28,111 nucleotides of DNA from a virus, in the IMG/VR virus record IMGVR_UViG_3300047316_000207, positions 1 to 28,111 of that record; one strand, 5' to 3'. The position numbers and the translations under genes are program-made. The notes beneath the pieces are model-generated. The model was not told the origin of the DNA, made no database searches, and saw only the letters and a program-made list of their open reading frames with translations. Numbering within the stretch: position 1 is the first letter of the stretch; the number at the start of each line of letters is the position of its first letter. Of the stretch, positions 19,787 to 27,782 are shown in pieces.

Positions 19787-22380
19787 CAGGTCACCGTGAA
19801 TTGAATGCCGTTCGACTGCACCCCGCCGACCGTCACCCGCACTTGCCCCGTCGTGGCGCCCGCTGGCACCGTCACGGTAATGGACGTAGCCGACCACGCA
19901 CTGACGGCGGCGGTGACACCATTAAACGTGACGGTTGATGTCGTCTGCGTGGCGCCAAAGTTGGTGCCGGTCAGCGTCACCGTCGTGCCGATGGGGCCGG
20001 TGGTGACACTAAGACTCGTGAGCGTGGGCGCCGTGCCGGTGACCGTAAACGTCACGCCGTTTGATTGCACGCCATTGACCGTGACGGTCACAATGCCTGT
20101 GGTCGCTCCAGCCGGAACCGTTGTGGTCAGGGAGGTGGCCGACCACGCCGTCACGGTCGCAATGGTGCCATTGAACCGCACGGAGCTCGACCCCTGCGCG
20201 GCACCGAAGTTGACACCCGTGATCGTCACCGCCGTGGCGACCGGCCCTGATGTCGTGCTGAGGCTCACGATCGTCGGGATGCCTTGCAGCGGATGCGGAT
20301 AGATATACGGCGTATATCCCGGTTTCGCGCCGGCATTGAGGACAAAATCTCGATTCTGCTGGATCACTTGCGCGCAGCGGGGATCGCAGTCCTGCCCAGG
20401 GCCGGATTGATTGATATAGATCGAGTTAATGAGCGTGGGGTTCGTATTGGTCGCGGCATTGGCCGAGCTGGTATATTTATTGTTGTTCCAGATATATACC
20501 GGCGTGGACGCTTGCACCGGATAAGGCGGAAACGGATAGACCTGTGGACTCGTATCGGGGCCGCGGCCAATCTGATCGAGGCAGGGGTACCCGGAATTAT
20601 CGGTATTCCCATCGAACGGCGAGGTTCCATGTGCAAACCCTGGATAGGTCGAAACCCCACACATCGCATGCGGCGGCGGATCAATGTAGCAACAGCCGCC
20701 CGCACTGATGAAGTTATAGCTGCGGACGTTATCAAATGCCGCGGCTTGGCTGGGAAACGATCCGGCCCAGCGATTATTGAAAATCACGCCGGTGCCCCCG
20801 CGCAGCAACCATAACCAGTCCGGTGCGGTCGTCGCGCTCGTCAAATCATTCTCGTAGACTTCCCAGCTTTTGCAGCCGCGCGAACTATCCCGCGCAGAGT
20901 GGGCTTCAAAATAGCCGCCGTCCATGTAGTTGTGTCGGAACACATAGGCGCCGAGATGTTGACAATCGATGCCATTGACATATGGACGGATAAACGTGTT
21001 GTCTTCCACATAGACGGCTTTTTCCGTCCCGAAATTTAACGGGGTCGTGCCTTGTGGTGCTTGTGCGTTCCAATACTGCTCCCAGCCCGCCCCAGAGGCC
21101 GGATACCCGTAGAGTTGAATATTCACATCACTAATCGTGTTGTGATCGATCAACCCTTGCGGAATGACGCCAGCGACTGCCGATGTGCTTTGCACGAGGA
21201 TGCCGACATTCACGGGGAAACTACCGGGACAAGTGAATACATTATGGTCGATGCGAAAATTTGACGCCCCACCGTTCCCGAATACTTGCGCGCACGTAAA
21301 CGTAAATCCCGTCAGTCTCGGCTCTTGCGGAAGGTAAGACATCTGGGCCACGACAATGCCCGAGGATGGCGTGATCGTCGTCGTCCCGCCGACGCTCCCT
21401 TGTAGCGTAATCCCCTCATAGATCCACATCCAGCTCCATTGGCAATTCCCTGGTCCCACGCGCACCGTGCCGGTGCCTGGATAGATCGCGGCCATCGCGG
21501 CTTCAACCGTCGACTGATCGCAGGGAATCGTCCCGCCAGTCGTGACGGTAAACGTGAGGCTGTTGGACGTCAAACCGCCCACCGTGACCTGCACGGGGCC
21601 TGTCGTTGCTCCGGTCGGCACGGCGGCGGTAATCGAGGTGGCCGCCCAGCTCGAGGGCGCAGCGGCCACGCCGTTAAACGTCACGAGTGAACTCCCCTGC
21701 GTCGACCCGAAGTTCGTGCCCGTGAGCGTCACGACCGTGCCCACCGGCCCCGTGTTGAGATTCAGACTCGTAAGCACAGGCGGCACGAGCACCGTAAACG
21801 GTTGATTATTGGAGGTCTGTCCAAGCACCACGACATGCACGGGGCCAGTCGTCGCCCCCACTGGCACATTCGTAATAATCGTGCTCGTATTCCAACTGGT
21901 TGCCGTCGCCACGATGCCGTTAAACGTGAGGACAGATGTGCCTTGCGTTGCCCCGAAATTCGATCCGGCCACGGTTACAGGCGTGCCCACTTGGCCGCTC
22001 GTTGGACTCAGACTCCCAATGACCGGCGCGGGCGATGGGATGACCGTAAACGGCTGGCCCACGCTTGCGACCCCACCGCGCGTGACGAGGACTGGCCCCG
22101 TCGTCCCTGCCGGTGGCACCAGCGCCGTAATGGACGTATCCGACCAGGCAATCGTGACGGCTGGGGCGCCATTAAACGTGACGGTGCTGTTTTCTTGGGC
22201 GGGGCCGAAGCTGCGCCCGGTGATGACGACCGAGCTGCCGACTAATCCAGAGTTCGGGGCAATCGTCGTGACGAGCGGCGGATCGGGACGAACAATGACC
22301 TGCCCCGGTGCTGACGGGGCCGCTTGGGCCGCGAGCACCGCCACCAGCGCCAGCAGCGCCAGCCCGATGGCGAAGCGCAT
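19786..22380 (-). CDS. Exported IPT/TIG - beta-helix - IPT/TIG protein, 864 aa
   Basis: The largest protein in the window. Residues 1-21 form a Sec signal (FAIGLALLALVAVLAAQA). Three IPT/TIG immunoglobulin-like domains follow (about 36-113, 118-197 and 200-280), each with the SGxVGTxVTxxGxNFG and GATTGPVxVxVGG signatures. A 420-residue central region (about 285-700) has beta-helix motifs (FRIDHNVFTCPG, GLIDHNTISDVNIQLYG, AVYVEDNTFIRPYVNGIDC, YVFRHNYMDGGYFEAH, SWEVYENDLTSAT) and many cysteines, consistent with oxidative folding outside the cytoplasm. Two more IPT domains end the protein (about 703-783 and 785-864). The likely role is surface glycan binding or depolymerisation. IPT domains of this type are common in Acidobacteriota, suggesting host origin. 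Whether it is virion-borne or secreted by the infected cell is open. Confidence 0.8.
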   Translation of the reverse strand: MRFAIGLALLALVAVLAAQAAPSAPGQVIVRPDPPLVTTIAPNSGLVGSSVVITGRSFGPAQENSTVTFNGAPAVTIAWSDTSITALVPPAGTTGPVLVTRGGVASVGQPFTVIPSPAPVIGSLSPTSGQVGTPVTVAGSNFGATQGTSVLTFNGIVATATSWNTSTIITNVPVGATTGPVHVVVLGQTSNNQPFTVLVPPVLTSLNLNTGPVGTVVTLTGTNFGSTQGSSLVTFNGVAAAPSSWAATSITAAVPTGATTGPVQVTVGGLTSNSLTFTVTTGGTIPCDQSTVEAAMAAIYPGTGTVRVGPGNCQWSWMWIYEGITLQGSVGGTTTITPSSGIVVAQMSYLPQEPRLTGFTFTCAQVFGNGGASNFRIDHNVFTCPGSFPVNVGILVQSTSAVAGVIPQGLIDHNTISDVNIQLYGYPASGAGWEQYWNAQAPQGTTPLNFGTEKAVYVEDNTFIRPYVNGIDCQHLGAYVFRHNYMDGGYFEAHSARDSSRGCKSWEVYENDLTSATTAPDWLWLLRGGTGVIFNNRWAGSFPSQAAAFDNVRSYNFISAGGCCYIDPPPHAMCGVSTYPGFAHGTSPFDGNTDNSGYPCLDQIGRGPDTSPQVYPFPPYPVQASTPVYIWNNNKYTSSANAATNTNPTLINSIYINQSGPGQDCDPRCAQVIQQNRDFVLNAGAKPGYTPYIYPHPLQGIPTIVSLSTTSGPVATAVTITGVNFGAAQGSSSVRFNGTIATVTAWSATSLTTTVPAGATTGIVTVTVNGVQSNGVTFTVTGTAPTLTSLSVTTGPIGTTVTLTGTNFGATQTTSTVTFNGVTAAVSAWSATSITVTVPAGATTGQVRVTVGGVQSNGIQFTVT
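19789..20274 (-). repeat. Tandem IPT/TIG-domain coding repeats (C-terminal pair)
   Basis: Two roughly 240-base units encode the closely similar IPT domains 4 and 5. The same DNA phrases recur (for example GCCACCTCG/GCCGACCACGC near strand ends and GTCGTGGC...GCTGG in the GATTG loop). The two units are more alike to each other than to the N-terminal three, suggesting a recent local duplication. Boundaries are approximate. Confidence 0.6.
21541..22275 (-). repeat. Tandem IPT/TIG-domain coding repeats (N-terminal triple)
   Basis: Three units of about 240 bases encode IPT domains 1-3. The shared phrases VTFNG or LTFNG and GATTGPV mark each unit. Domain 1 is the most diverged, with ENSTVTFNGAP and GTTGPVLV. 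Boundaries are approximate. Confidence 0.55.
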
Positions 22381-22889
22381 TAGAACGGCTCGTAGAGGAT
22401 ATGGGCCGACATGGCGCCAGACGTGCCCGTATCATTCTTCGCGGAGAGCGACATCTCGCCCAAGCTGGAGGTATTGCCCAGCCCGACCGGCCGCGCCTGC
22501 GTGTTGCTGTAGTTCAGGCGCACGATCCCGCCGAAGGCATTGTAGGACGGCGTCAGGAGATAGCCCTGCGTCAGCCGCTGCGGGCCGGTGCTCGCCGCCG
22601 TGAACGTCACGACAATCGTCGCCAAGGCATTGGCCGAGCCATCGAGCGCCCGATCGGCGGCTGGGGCTGACAATGCCGTCGGCGTGATGGCAATCGTGGA
22701 ATGCAGGGCCAGCACCATGTCATTGATAGACGAGGCCGACGCCTGCCCTCCCATGTAGAGTTCTTCGATGGCCCAGCGCTGCGTGCCGCTGCCGCCCTTC
22801 AGCGCCATATACGTGGCGTTGGCGAGGGTGCTGGTATCGGCCGTGTTCGTCGGCGTGAATGTGGTGAAGGTGAAAGAACGCAGAGCCAT
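22380..22889 (-). CDS. Virion-type protein, 169 aa
   Basis: The ATG has AAAGGAGA upstream (reverse strand of about 22900-22907). The protein is beta-rich and lacks charged helices: RSFTFTTFTPTNTADTSTLA, RWAIEELYMGGQASASSIND, VLALHSTIAITPTALSA, IVRLNYSNTQARPVGLGN and MSAHILYEPF. This pattern (a short leader, then RWAIxExYMGG, then MVLALxSTI) is familiar from uncultured phage structural proteins. The stop overlaps the start of the IPT protein as TAATG. It is probably a small capsid-decoration or tail protein; the exact role is unknown. Confidence 0.65.
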   Translation of the reverse strand: MALRSFTFTTFTPTNTADTSTLANATYMALKGGSGTQRWAIEELYMGGQASASSINDMVLALHSTIAITPTALSAPAADRALDGSANALATIVVTFTAASTGPQRLTQGYLLTPSYNAFGGIVRLNYSNTQARPVGLGNTSSLGEMSLSAKNDTGTSGAMSAHILYEPF

Positions 22890-23206
22890 TAGAGCGATCT
22901 CCTTTTCTCGAGAACCAAGTCAAGTTTGCCATCTCCGCAGGCGTCAATGAGTTCTTGCACCGTGAAACAGGCGTTGGTGGCGTGGTAGGTCGCTTCGCAG
23001 GCGCGACAGATATAGCGGGCGCATTTCGGGCACCGGCCCAAGGGCACCGTGCGATTCGGGTTGAGAATCACATTCCGCTGGCAGTGATTGCAGACATGCA
23101 AGGCGGATTCAAACGTGCGACCCTCTGGCACCTCCGGCGTGCCAGGGGAATTCCGATGGTCAATGAGAATGACGCCTTCGTAGGACCGTTGGGAATGGAT
23201 GGGCAT
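22889..23206 (-). CDS. Zinc-finger protein of a common phage type, 105 aa
   Basis: The start overlaps the preceding stop as TGATG. After an N-terminal segment with LIDHRNSPGTP (residues 14-24) and FESALHVCNHCQRNVILNP come seven cysteines: C39, C42, C59, C62, C67, C70 and C80, with His75. They can build two zinc sites (CNHC...CPKC and CRAC...H...C). The motif set IDHRxSPG, then xCxHCxxxVxxNPxR, then CxKCxxYICxxC, is widespread in small proteins encoded among phage structural genes, with unknown function. A structural or assembly role is inferred. Confidence 0.7.
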   Translation of the reverse strand: MPIHSQRSYEGVILIDHRNSPGTPEVPEGRTFESALHVCNHCQRNVILNPNRTVPLGRCPKCARYICRACEATYHATNACFTVQELIDACGDGKLDLVLEKRRSL

Positions 23207-23502
23207 CAGGCGATCCGCTGCTTCGGCGGGATGATGATGTTCGGCACCGTCGCCACCTGCATCGTCACGGCGATAGCGTTCGGGCCGGTAAACGTAAAGG
23301 CCACGAGGGTGTAATTCGTCTCGGCCGCCGTGGGGAAGTAGTTATACAAGCCGTTGCCTTCCGCCTGAATCGACCCAAGCCCGAGCGCCTGCGTGCCGCC
23401 ATCACCCGTCACATAGACAGTCACGACGCCCGCGAAAGGGGAGCCGTTGCCGACGTCAAGCATTTCCGCGCCAATCACTTGACCGGCGACCCCTTTAACC
23501 AT
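23206..23502 (-). CDS. Free-standing copy of the gp4-fused beta domain, 98 aa
   Basis: ATG at 23502 (MVKGVAGQVIGAEM). The sequence GVVTVYVTGDGGTQALGLGS, LYNYFPTAAETNYTLVAFTF and TGPNAIAVTMQVATV aligns along its length with residues 1-88 of the gp4-like protein (16639-17676), with few gaps. Both are encoded just after a Trp/Pro-repeat protein that ends in the same tail. The fold is probably a small beta-sandwich, as in other phage neck or decoration domains. It is either the parent or a spare copy of the fused domain. Confidence 0.7.
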   Translation of the reverse strand: MVKGVAGQVIGAEMLDVGNGSPFAGVVTVYVTGDGGTQALGLGSIQAEGNGLYNYFPTAAETNYTLVAFTFTGPNAIAVTMQVATVPNIIIPPKQRIA

Positions 23503-23525
23503 GAAAGCGCGTGTAGTGTAACACC

Positions 23526-25337
23526 TTAGTGCGTCTCCGGTTGTGACTTCGACGGCCCGAGAAGCTGATTGCTGTTCGCTGCCCATTCCGGCTTGAAATG
23601 CACAATGGCACTGTCATTCCGCCGCGGCTTGACGGATTGCGCCGGCCAATTCGGCTGCCACTGCGCCACCACCGTGCCGAGGTTCGCCACGCTCAACGCG
23701 TAGATCGGCGGCGGCTGCGAGCCAGGCGGCGGCAGACTGGCGATCATCGTCGGCGCCGACTGCGCGGGCCACGTCTGCGCCCACTGGCTGACGGCAATGA
23801 TGATTTCGGTAGCGGTCAGCGGCCCAGATGGCACCGGCTGACTTGAGCCGGGCTGAATGGCCGTCACCGGGCGCGACTGCGCTGCCCACGTCGTCGGCCA
23901 GGAGGCCACGAGAATGGGGAGATCCGAAGACGGTAGCGGCCCAATGACTGGCGGCGGCCCTTGGCCTTGCACCACCACTACGGGGCGGGCTTGGGCCGGC
24001 CATGTCGTCGGCCATGTGCCGATCGACTCCGAGATTTCGGAGGCCGAGAGCGGACCTTGCGGGATAGGCTGTGCGCCCGGCGAAGGCTGAACGACAACAA
24101 TGGGCCGCGATTGGGCCGTCCATACTGTCGGCCATGAAGCCACGACGAGGGCGAGATTCGTCGGATTGATCGGCCCGATCGGCGTCGGCTGATTGACAAC
24201 CGGCGCAATGAACCATGCCGCCAGCTTCGGCCCCGTCTGCGCCGGCCACTCGGTCGGCCAAAGCCGCTCGATCAGCAGTTCTGTGGGCGTTAGGAAACCC
24301 TGAATCGGCGGCTGATCACCCGTCGATGGCTGCTCGAGCGTCGTTAGCCGCTGCGGCACGCCCCACTCGCGTGGCCACAACTGCCCGATCGCGATCTCTG
24401 TTGGCGTCAAAGGCCCGACGTTGATCGTCGGCGTCGTCGGCTGCGTGGCGGCGACGGCCTTGGATTGCGAGGACCACGTGATTTCCCACGTCAGCCGAAT
24501 CTGCGCCAACTGTGACGCTAAGAGCGGACTCTGCCGAACCGGCTGATCCCCGCTGGACGGTTGCACCAGCAGCGGCGCACGCTGCGCCGGCCAATCGATC
24601 GCCCAACTGCGCTGGATGGCTATTTCAGTCGGACTGCTCGGTCCCGTAATCGGCGGCTGATCCGGGTTATCTGGCGCAATCGTCCACGTTGTGACGACTT
24701 CAATAACCGTCGCGTCATACCAGGCGGAGAGAATACTGCTCTGCTCGCGCGGGGCCGGAAGGAAGGACGGCGCCCCCGATGGCGGCGGAATGATCGCGGC
24801 GTTGATGGGTGGCTTCTGCGCGGGCCAATCCGTTGGCCACGATCGCGTAATCGCTAATTCGGTTGCGCTCAGGGGCGCATTGATCGGCGGCTGATCCCCG
24901 GTGAGCGGTTGAACGAGTTGGTTTAATTCCTGCGGCTGACTCCAGCCGATCGGCCACGAGCCCACGAGCGATTGCCGCACATAGGGAATCGTGATCGAGG
25001 GAATAGGCGGCGGAATCAGCGCCGCGCCAGTCTCTGCTTGCTGCGCTGACCATGCTTCTGGGTTCCAGCCGATCGTCGGGAGTCGATACGTCTGCCGCGG
25101 CGTCGGTTGATCGCCGCTCGGGAGCGTCAGCGGCGCGATCTTGTTCTGTTGGTTATTCGGCGCTTGCAGGCGTGGTTCTAAGGACGTGGGCCACGAGGCC
25201 AGCACCGCCACCATCATCAAGGCGGCCTGCACCTGACGCCGCGGCGGCTGATCACCGGATGTCTGCGGCTCGTGCGGGACCGGCGGCGCATAACTCGCCG
25301 ACTGGCTCGGCGGCGGCGGCGGATAGAAAAACGCCAT
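23526..25337 (-). CDS. Long SWPTxWPAQ-repeat protein with shared C-terminal tail, 603 aa
   Basis: Starts MAFFYPPPPPSQSASYAPP. It then carries about thirteen units of 40-50 residues, each with a core like [S/T/L]WPTxWPAQ: SWPIGWSQPQ, SWPTDWPAQK, SWAIDWPAQR, TWEITWSSQS, LWPREWGVPQ, LWPTEWPAQT, SWPTVWTAQS, TWPTTWPAQA, SWPTTWAAQS, QWAQTWPAQS and QWQPNWPAQS. Between cores there is GDQPPI or an equivalent, then GPLTPTEIAI. The final residues contain FKPEWAA, SNQLLGP and QPETH, shared with 17702-18589. No known domain is recognised. Repeats with periodic Trp and Pro suggest an elongated surface protein or a scaffold that binds a repeating lattice. The overall length is set by repeat number, so it may vary between relatives. 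Confidence 0.7.
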   Translation of the reverse strand: MAFFYPPPPPSQSASYAPPVPHEPQTSGDQPPRRQVQAALMMVAVLASWPTSLEPRLQAPNNQQNKIAPLTLPSGDQPTPRQTYRLPTIGWNPEAWSAQQAETGAALIPPPIPSITIPYVRQSLVGSWPIGWSQPQELNQLVQPLTGDQPPINAPLSATELAITRSWPTDWPAQKPPINAAIIPPPSGAPSFLPAPREQSSILSAWYDATVIEVVTTWTIAPDNPDQPPITGPSSPTEIAIQRSWAIDWPAQRAPLLVQPSSGDQPVRQSPLLASQLAQIRLTWEITWSSQSKAVAATQPTTPTINVGPLTPTEIAIGQLWPREWGVPQRLTTLEQPSTGDQPPIQGFLTPTELLIERLWPTEWPAQTGPKLAAWFIAPVVNQPTPIGPINPTNLALVVASWPTVWTAQSRPIVVVQPSPGAQPIPQGPLSASEISESIGTWPTTWPAQARPVVVVQGQGPPPVIGPLPSSDLPILVASWPTTWAAQSRPVTAIQPGSSQPVPSGPLTATEIIIAVSQWAQTWPAQSAPTMIASLPPPGSQPPPIYALSVANLGTVVAQWQPNWPAQSVKPRRNDSAIVHFKPEWAANSNQLLGPSKSQPETH

Positions 25338-25338
25338 G

Positions 25339-26508
25339 CTATTGCGTCAGGATGCCGACCATATAAGTCTGCCGCGGCACTTGCCCCGGCGGCGCCGTGG
25401 GATTGTATGCCACGACGACGCCGCATTCGTAAAGGCTCACCGTCGTGAGCGCCGTCGTCGTGATGAGCCCGATATCCGTCCCGCCTGCGGGATAGGTCGT
25501 GGAACCTTTCGCCGCCATAAAGAGTGTCGGCGTCGACGTCAGCGCCGCATTGCTCGTCGAGCCGCCGACAATCAACGACGCCGTTTCGCCCGCCAACGCT
25601 GAGGCGAAGGCCCAGCCCATCCAGTCATATAGCGTCAGGCCCGTAATGTTGACATCGCCCGTCGCGGCGTTTTCTACGCTGTATTCTTCCGTGACGGCCG
25701 AGCCCGCCCCGACCATCGACCAGCCGTTCGTCTGGCTCAGCGGCTGTTCATTCACTTGAGGCGCATGACCGGAGCCATACCCGGACCCGCCCGCGCCGAT
25801 CTGCGTCGTGAAGCCGTTCGTCGTGCCATTACTGAAGGGCCGTTTCGCCGTGACCCTGATATCACCAGGGTCCGCCAAGTCAGTGCCATTATCCAGATAG
25901 ATATCGTCATACCAAACTTGTAAATTGGAAATCGTATCCCCGCTGAGCGCCTTCGACAGCGTGGGGCCAAATTCACTCGTGGCGGTATGCAATAACGTGG
26001 CGTCGGCGTTGGTGCGCGTCAGCTCCAGCGCGCCGTTGATATAGATTTTGCACGTCCAATTCGTCGTGGTCGTAATCACCCAGGACATACCAATGCGCGT
26101 CCACGTCGTTGCCGCGATCGTCGTGGCGCCTGCCGCGCCAATGGCCGACGCCGCATTGAATCCATTCAAGAGTTCGATCTTTCCGCTGGATGTCACGCCC
26201 AGGCCCAATACACCCGATCCGAATACGGCCTGATTTATCAGGAGTACACACATATTGGTCGATGGGGTCGCGCTGAGCCGCATCCAAAACGAGCAGCGGG
26301 TGCCCGCATCCGCACAGACGCCATCTCCCGATCCTAGAAACACGGTATGCGGGGTGCCCGTCGTATCGAGCTTCAGTGATCGCGTTCCGGTATGCGCCTG
26401 ATCGGATGCCGAGGCCGCCGTGCCGCCCGCTGAGACATCGACATTCGGCCAAAACGTCAGATCTTGCGTGGCATCCGTTCCCGGATCAAGAAACTTCGTG
26501 GTCGGCAT
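25339..26508 (-). CDS. LamG/concanavalin-like plus beta-sandwich virion protein, 389 aa
   Basis: The ATG overlaps the upstream stop as TAATG. Residues of about 20-215 look like a concanavalin/LamG-type jelly roll: AHTGTRSLKLDTTG, FWMRLSATPSTNMCVLLINQ, GLGVTSSGKIELLNGFNA, WTRIGMSWVITTTTNWTCKI, YINGALELTRTNAD and NLQVWYDDIYLDNG. The remaining part (DLADPGDIRVTAKRPFSNGT, then VTEEYSVENAATGDVNITGL and LYECGVVVAYNP) forms a second beta domain. This combination is common in tail or surface proteins of uncultured phages. It may bind sugars next to the GH30 enzyme encoded just upstream. Carbohydrate binding is inferred from the fold. Confidence 0.7.
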   Translation of the reverse strand: MPTTKFLDPGTDATQDLTFWPNVDVSAGGTAASASDQAHTGTRSLKLDTTGTPHTVFLGSGDGVCADAGTRCSFWMRLSATPSTNMCVLLINQAVFGSGVLGLGVTSSGKIELLNGFNAASAIGAAGATTIAATTWTRIGMSWVITTTTNWTCKIYINGALELTRTNADATLLHTATSEFGPTLSKALSGDTISNLQVWYDDIYLDNGTDLADPGDIRVTAKRPFSNGTTNGFTTQIGAGGSGYGSGHAPQVNEQPLSQTNGWSMVGAGSAVTEEYSVENAATGDVNITGLTLYDWMGWAFASALAGETASLIVGGSTSNAALTSTPTLFMAAKGSTTYPAGGTDIGLITTTALTTVSLYECGVVVAYNPTAPPGQVPRQTYMVGILTQ

Positions 26509-27773
26509 TAAGTGCTCGTGCCCGCAAACGTCGTCACACTCGATGCGGCGAGCGTCGTTGACAGCACACCCGCCACCACCGCTACGCCCGTCTGCGCCGC
26601 TAAATCATGCGTGGCATCCGTGAGGTAGGGCGTCATCGTGGTTAGACGCCGCGGTAGACCAAAGGTCAGCGTGGCGGCGCTGCCAGTATTGATCGCCACA
26701 ATGACATACGAAGTCCCTGAGACAAACGCTGTCACGGATACCCCACTGACCGTGCCAGTCGTGGATACCCGCACATACCCAGGCCGGATAAATTTCGCAA
26801 AATTTCCCAGCGCATAGGATCTTTTCGTCGTTTGCGTTGGCGCCCCGTTGTAGCCGACCAGGTTCTCGTTATCGGATTGGTTGCCCCCTTCAAGCTCCCA
26901 CCAATGCCACGCCGTCACGTTCGCGACGGTTAACGCCGCATGGATATCACCAACCATCGTCAGCGCATTCGTCATGGTCGGATCGAAGGCGTTGAAATAA
27001 GACATTTCTGACATCCAATTGCGATAATTCGCAACAGGCGTGGCATTGTTGCCCGCGTATTGATGCCACGCCACGATATCGAGATAGGCCGCCGCGGTGC
27101 CATCCGCCAACATCGCATTTACATACCCTGCCATGAGCGTGGCATCGGAGACTTCCGGCAAGATCAGATGTGGCACAGGTGAGAGCGCGGCCAGTTTGGG
27201 GCCAAGCACCTTGACGAAATTGACCATCTCAGCGTTCGTATAGATCATCGAATTGTAGGTCGCCACGAAATTCGGCTCGCCCTGCACGCTGATGCCGTAG
27301 AGATTCACGCTTGCGGATGATTGGCAGGTGGCCTGAAAACCCGCCATGCGCGTGGCCCAATCGTCATAATGCCCGACGAGCAGATGACCCCCATTATTTA
27401 AGTCCCCGTTATCTTTCCATGCCGCCGGCGCAGTCCATGGGGCCATCCAAATAATGGCCCCGCGCGCCGCCGCTTTCGTCAGGTTCGTGGGAAAGCCAGC
27501 GCTGCCGCTGCCATCGGAATACATGGTGGTGCGGAGAATCGTCAGGCCCAGTTGGCCCGTGCCGGTGCCAAAGAAAAAATCGGCATCGGCATCCGTCATC
27601 GTGATGCAGTTGCGATCGCACGCCCCAAACCCGTCCATCGTCTGTTGCGGGGTAAAGCGATTGATCGTGATATCACCGATCCCGTCAGGGCCGGTAATGT
27701 TGGTGGGCGTGATGCCGTGCCCACGGGTCGACGGAATGTAATAGGTGCCCATAAGCCCGTTACCTATGGGCAC
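26508..27773 (-). CDS. GH30-family glycoside hydrolase (xylanase/glucanase-like), 421 aa
   Basis: A complete TIM barrel plus C-terminal beta-sandwich, without a signal peptide. Diagnostic pieces in order: TMDGFGACDRNC (45-56), LGLTILRTTMYSDG (75-88), IIWMAPWTAPAAWKDNG (107-123), LYGISVQGEPNF (158-169) with acid/base Glu166, LDIVAWHQYAG (231-241), NWMSEMSYF (252-260) with nucleophile Glu256, and AWHWWELEGG (288-297). The beta domain (about 330-421) includes SGTSYVIVAINTGSAATLTF. GH30 enzymes retain anomeric configuration and cut beta-linked xylans or glucans. The closest general resemblance is to the glucuronoxylanase-like branch, but the Arg-binding signature was not verified. A GTG at 27773 or an ATG at 27752 could start it; both are in a hairpin. 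Probably a virion-borne depolymerase or a host-derived accessory enzyme. Confidence 0.85.
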   Translation of the reverse strand: MPIGNGLMGTYYIPSTRGHGITPTNITGPDGIGDITINRFTPQQTMDGFGACDRNCITMTDADADFFFGTGTGQLGLTILRTTMYSDGSGSAGFPTNLTKAAARGAIIWMAPWTAPAAWKDNGDLNNGGHLLVGHYDDWATRMAGFQATCQSSASVNLYGISVQGEPNFVATYNSMIYTNAEMVNFVKVLGPKLAALSPVPHLILPEVSDATLMAGYVNAMLADGTAAAYLDIVAWHQYAGNNATPVANYRNWMSEMSYFNAFDPTMTNALTMVGDIHAALTVANVTAWHWWELEGGNQSDNENLVGYNGAPTQTTKRSYALGNFAKFIRPGYVRVSTTGTVSGVSVTAFVSGTSYVIVAINTGSAATLTFGLPRRLTTMTPYLTDATHDLAAQTGVAVVAGVLSTTLAASSVTTFAGTST

Positions 27774-27774
27774 C
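27744..27774 (-). promoter_or_regulatory. Perfect 10-bp inverted repeat across the GH30 start
   Basis: GGTGCCCATA (27744-27753) and its exact complement TATGGGCACC (27765-27774) flank an 11-base loop. In the minus-strand mRNA the GUG start candidate lies in the 5' arm and the AUG candidate in the 3' arm, so the stem could hide either start. No U-run follows, which argues against a terminator. Confidence 0.55.
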
Positions 27775-27782
27775 CGAAGGGA

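Noticed and set aside
21802-22603. Plus-strand frames of up to 264 codons opposite the IPT repeats
   Set aside because: They are by-products of repetitive Thr/Val/Gly codons. The opposite strand encodes recognisable IPT domains and a signal peptide.
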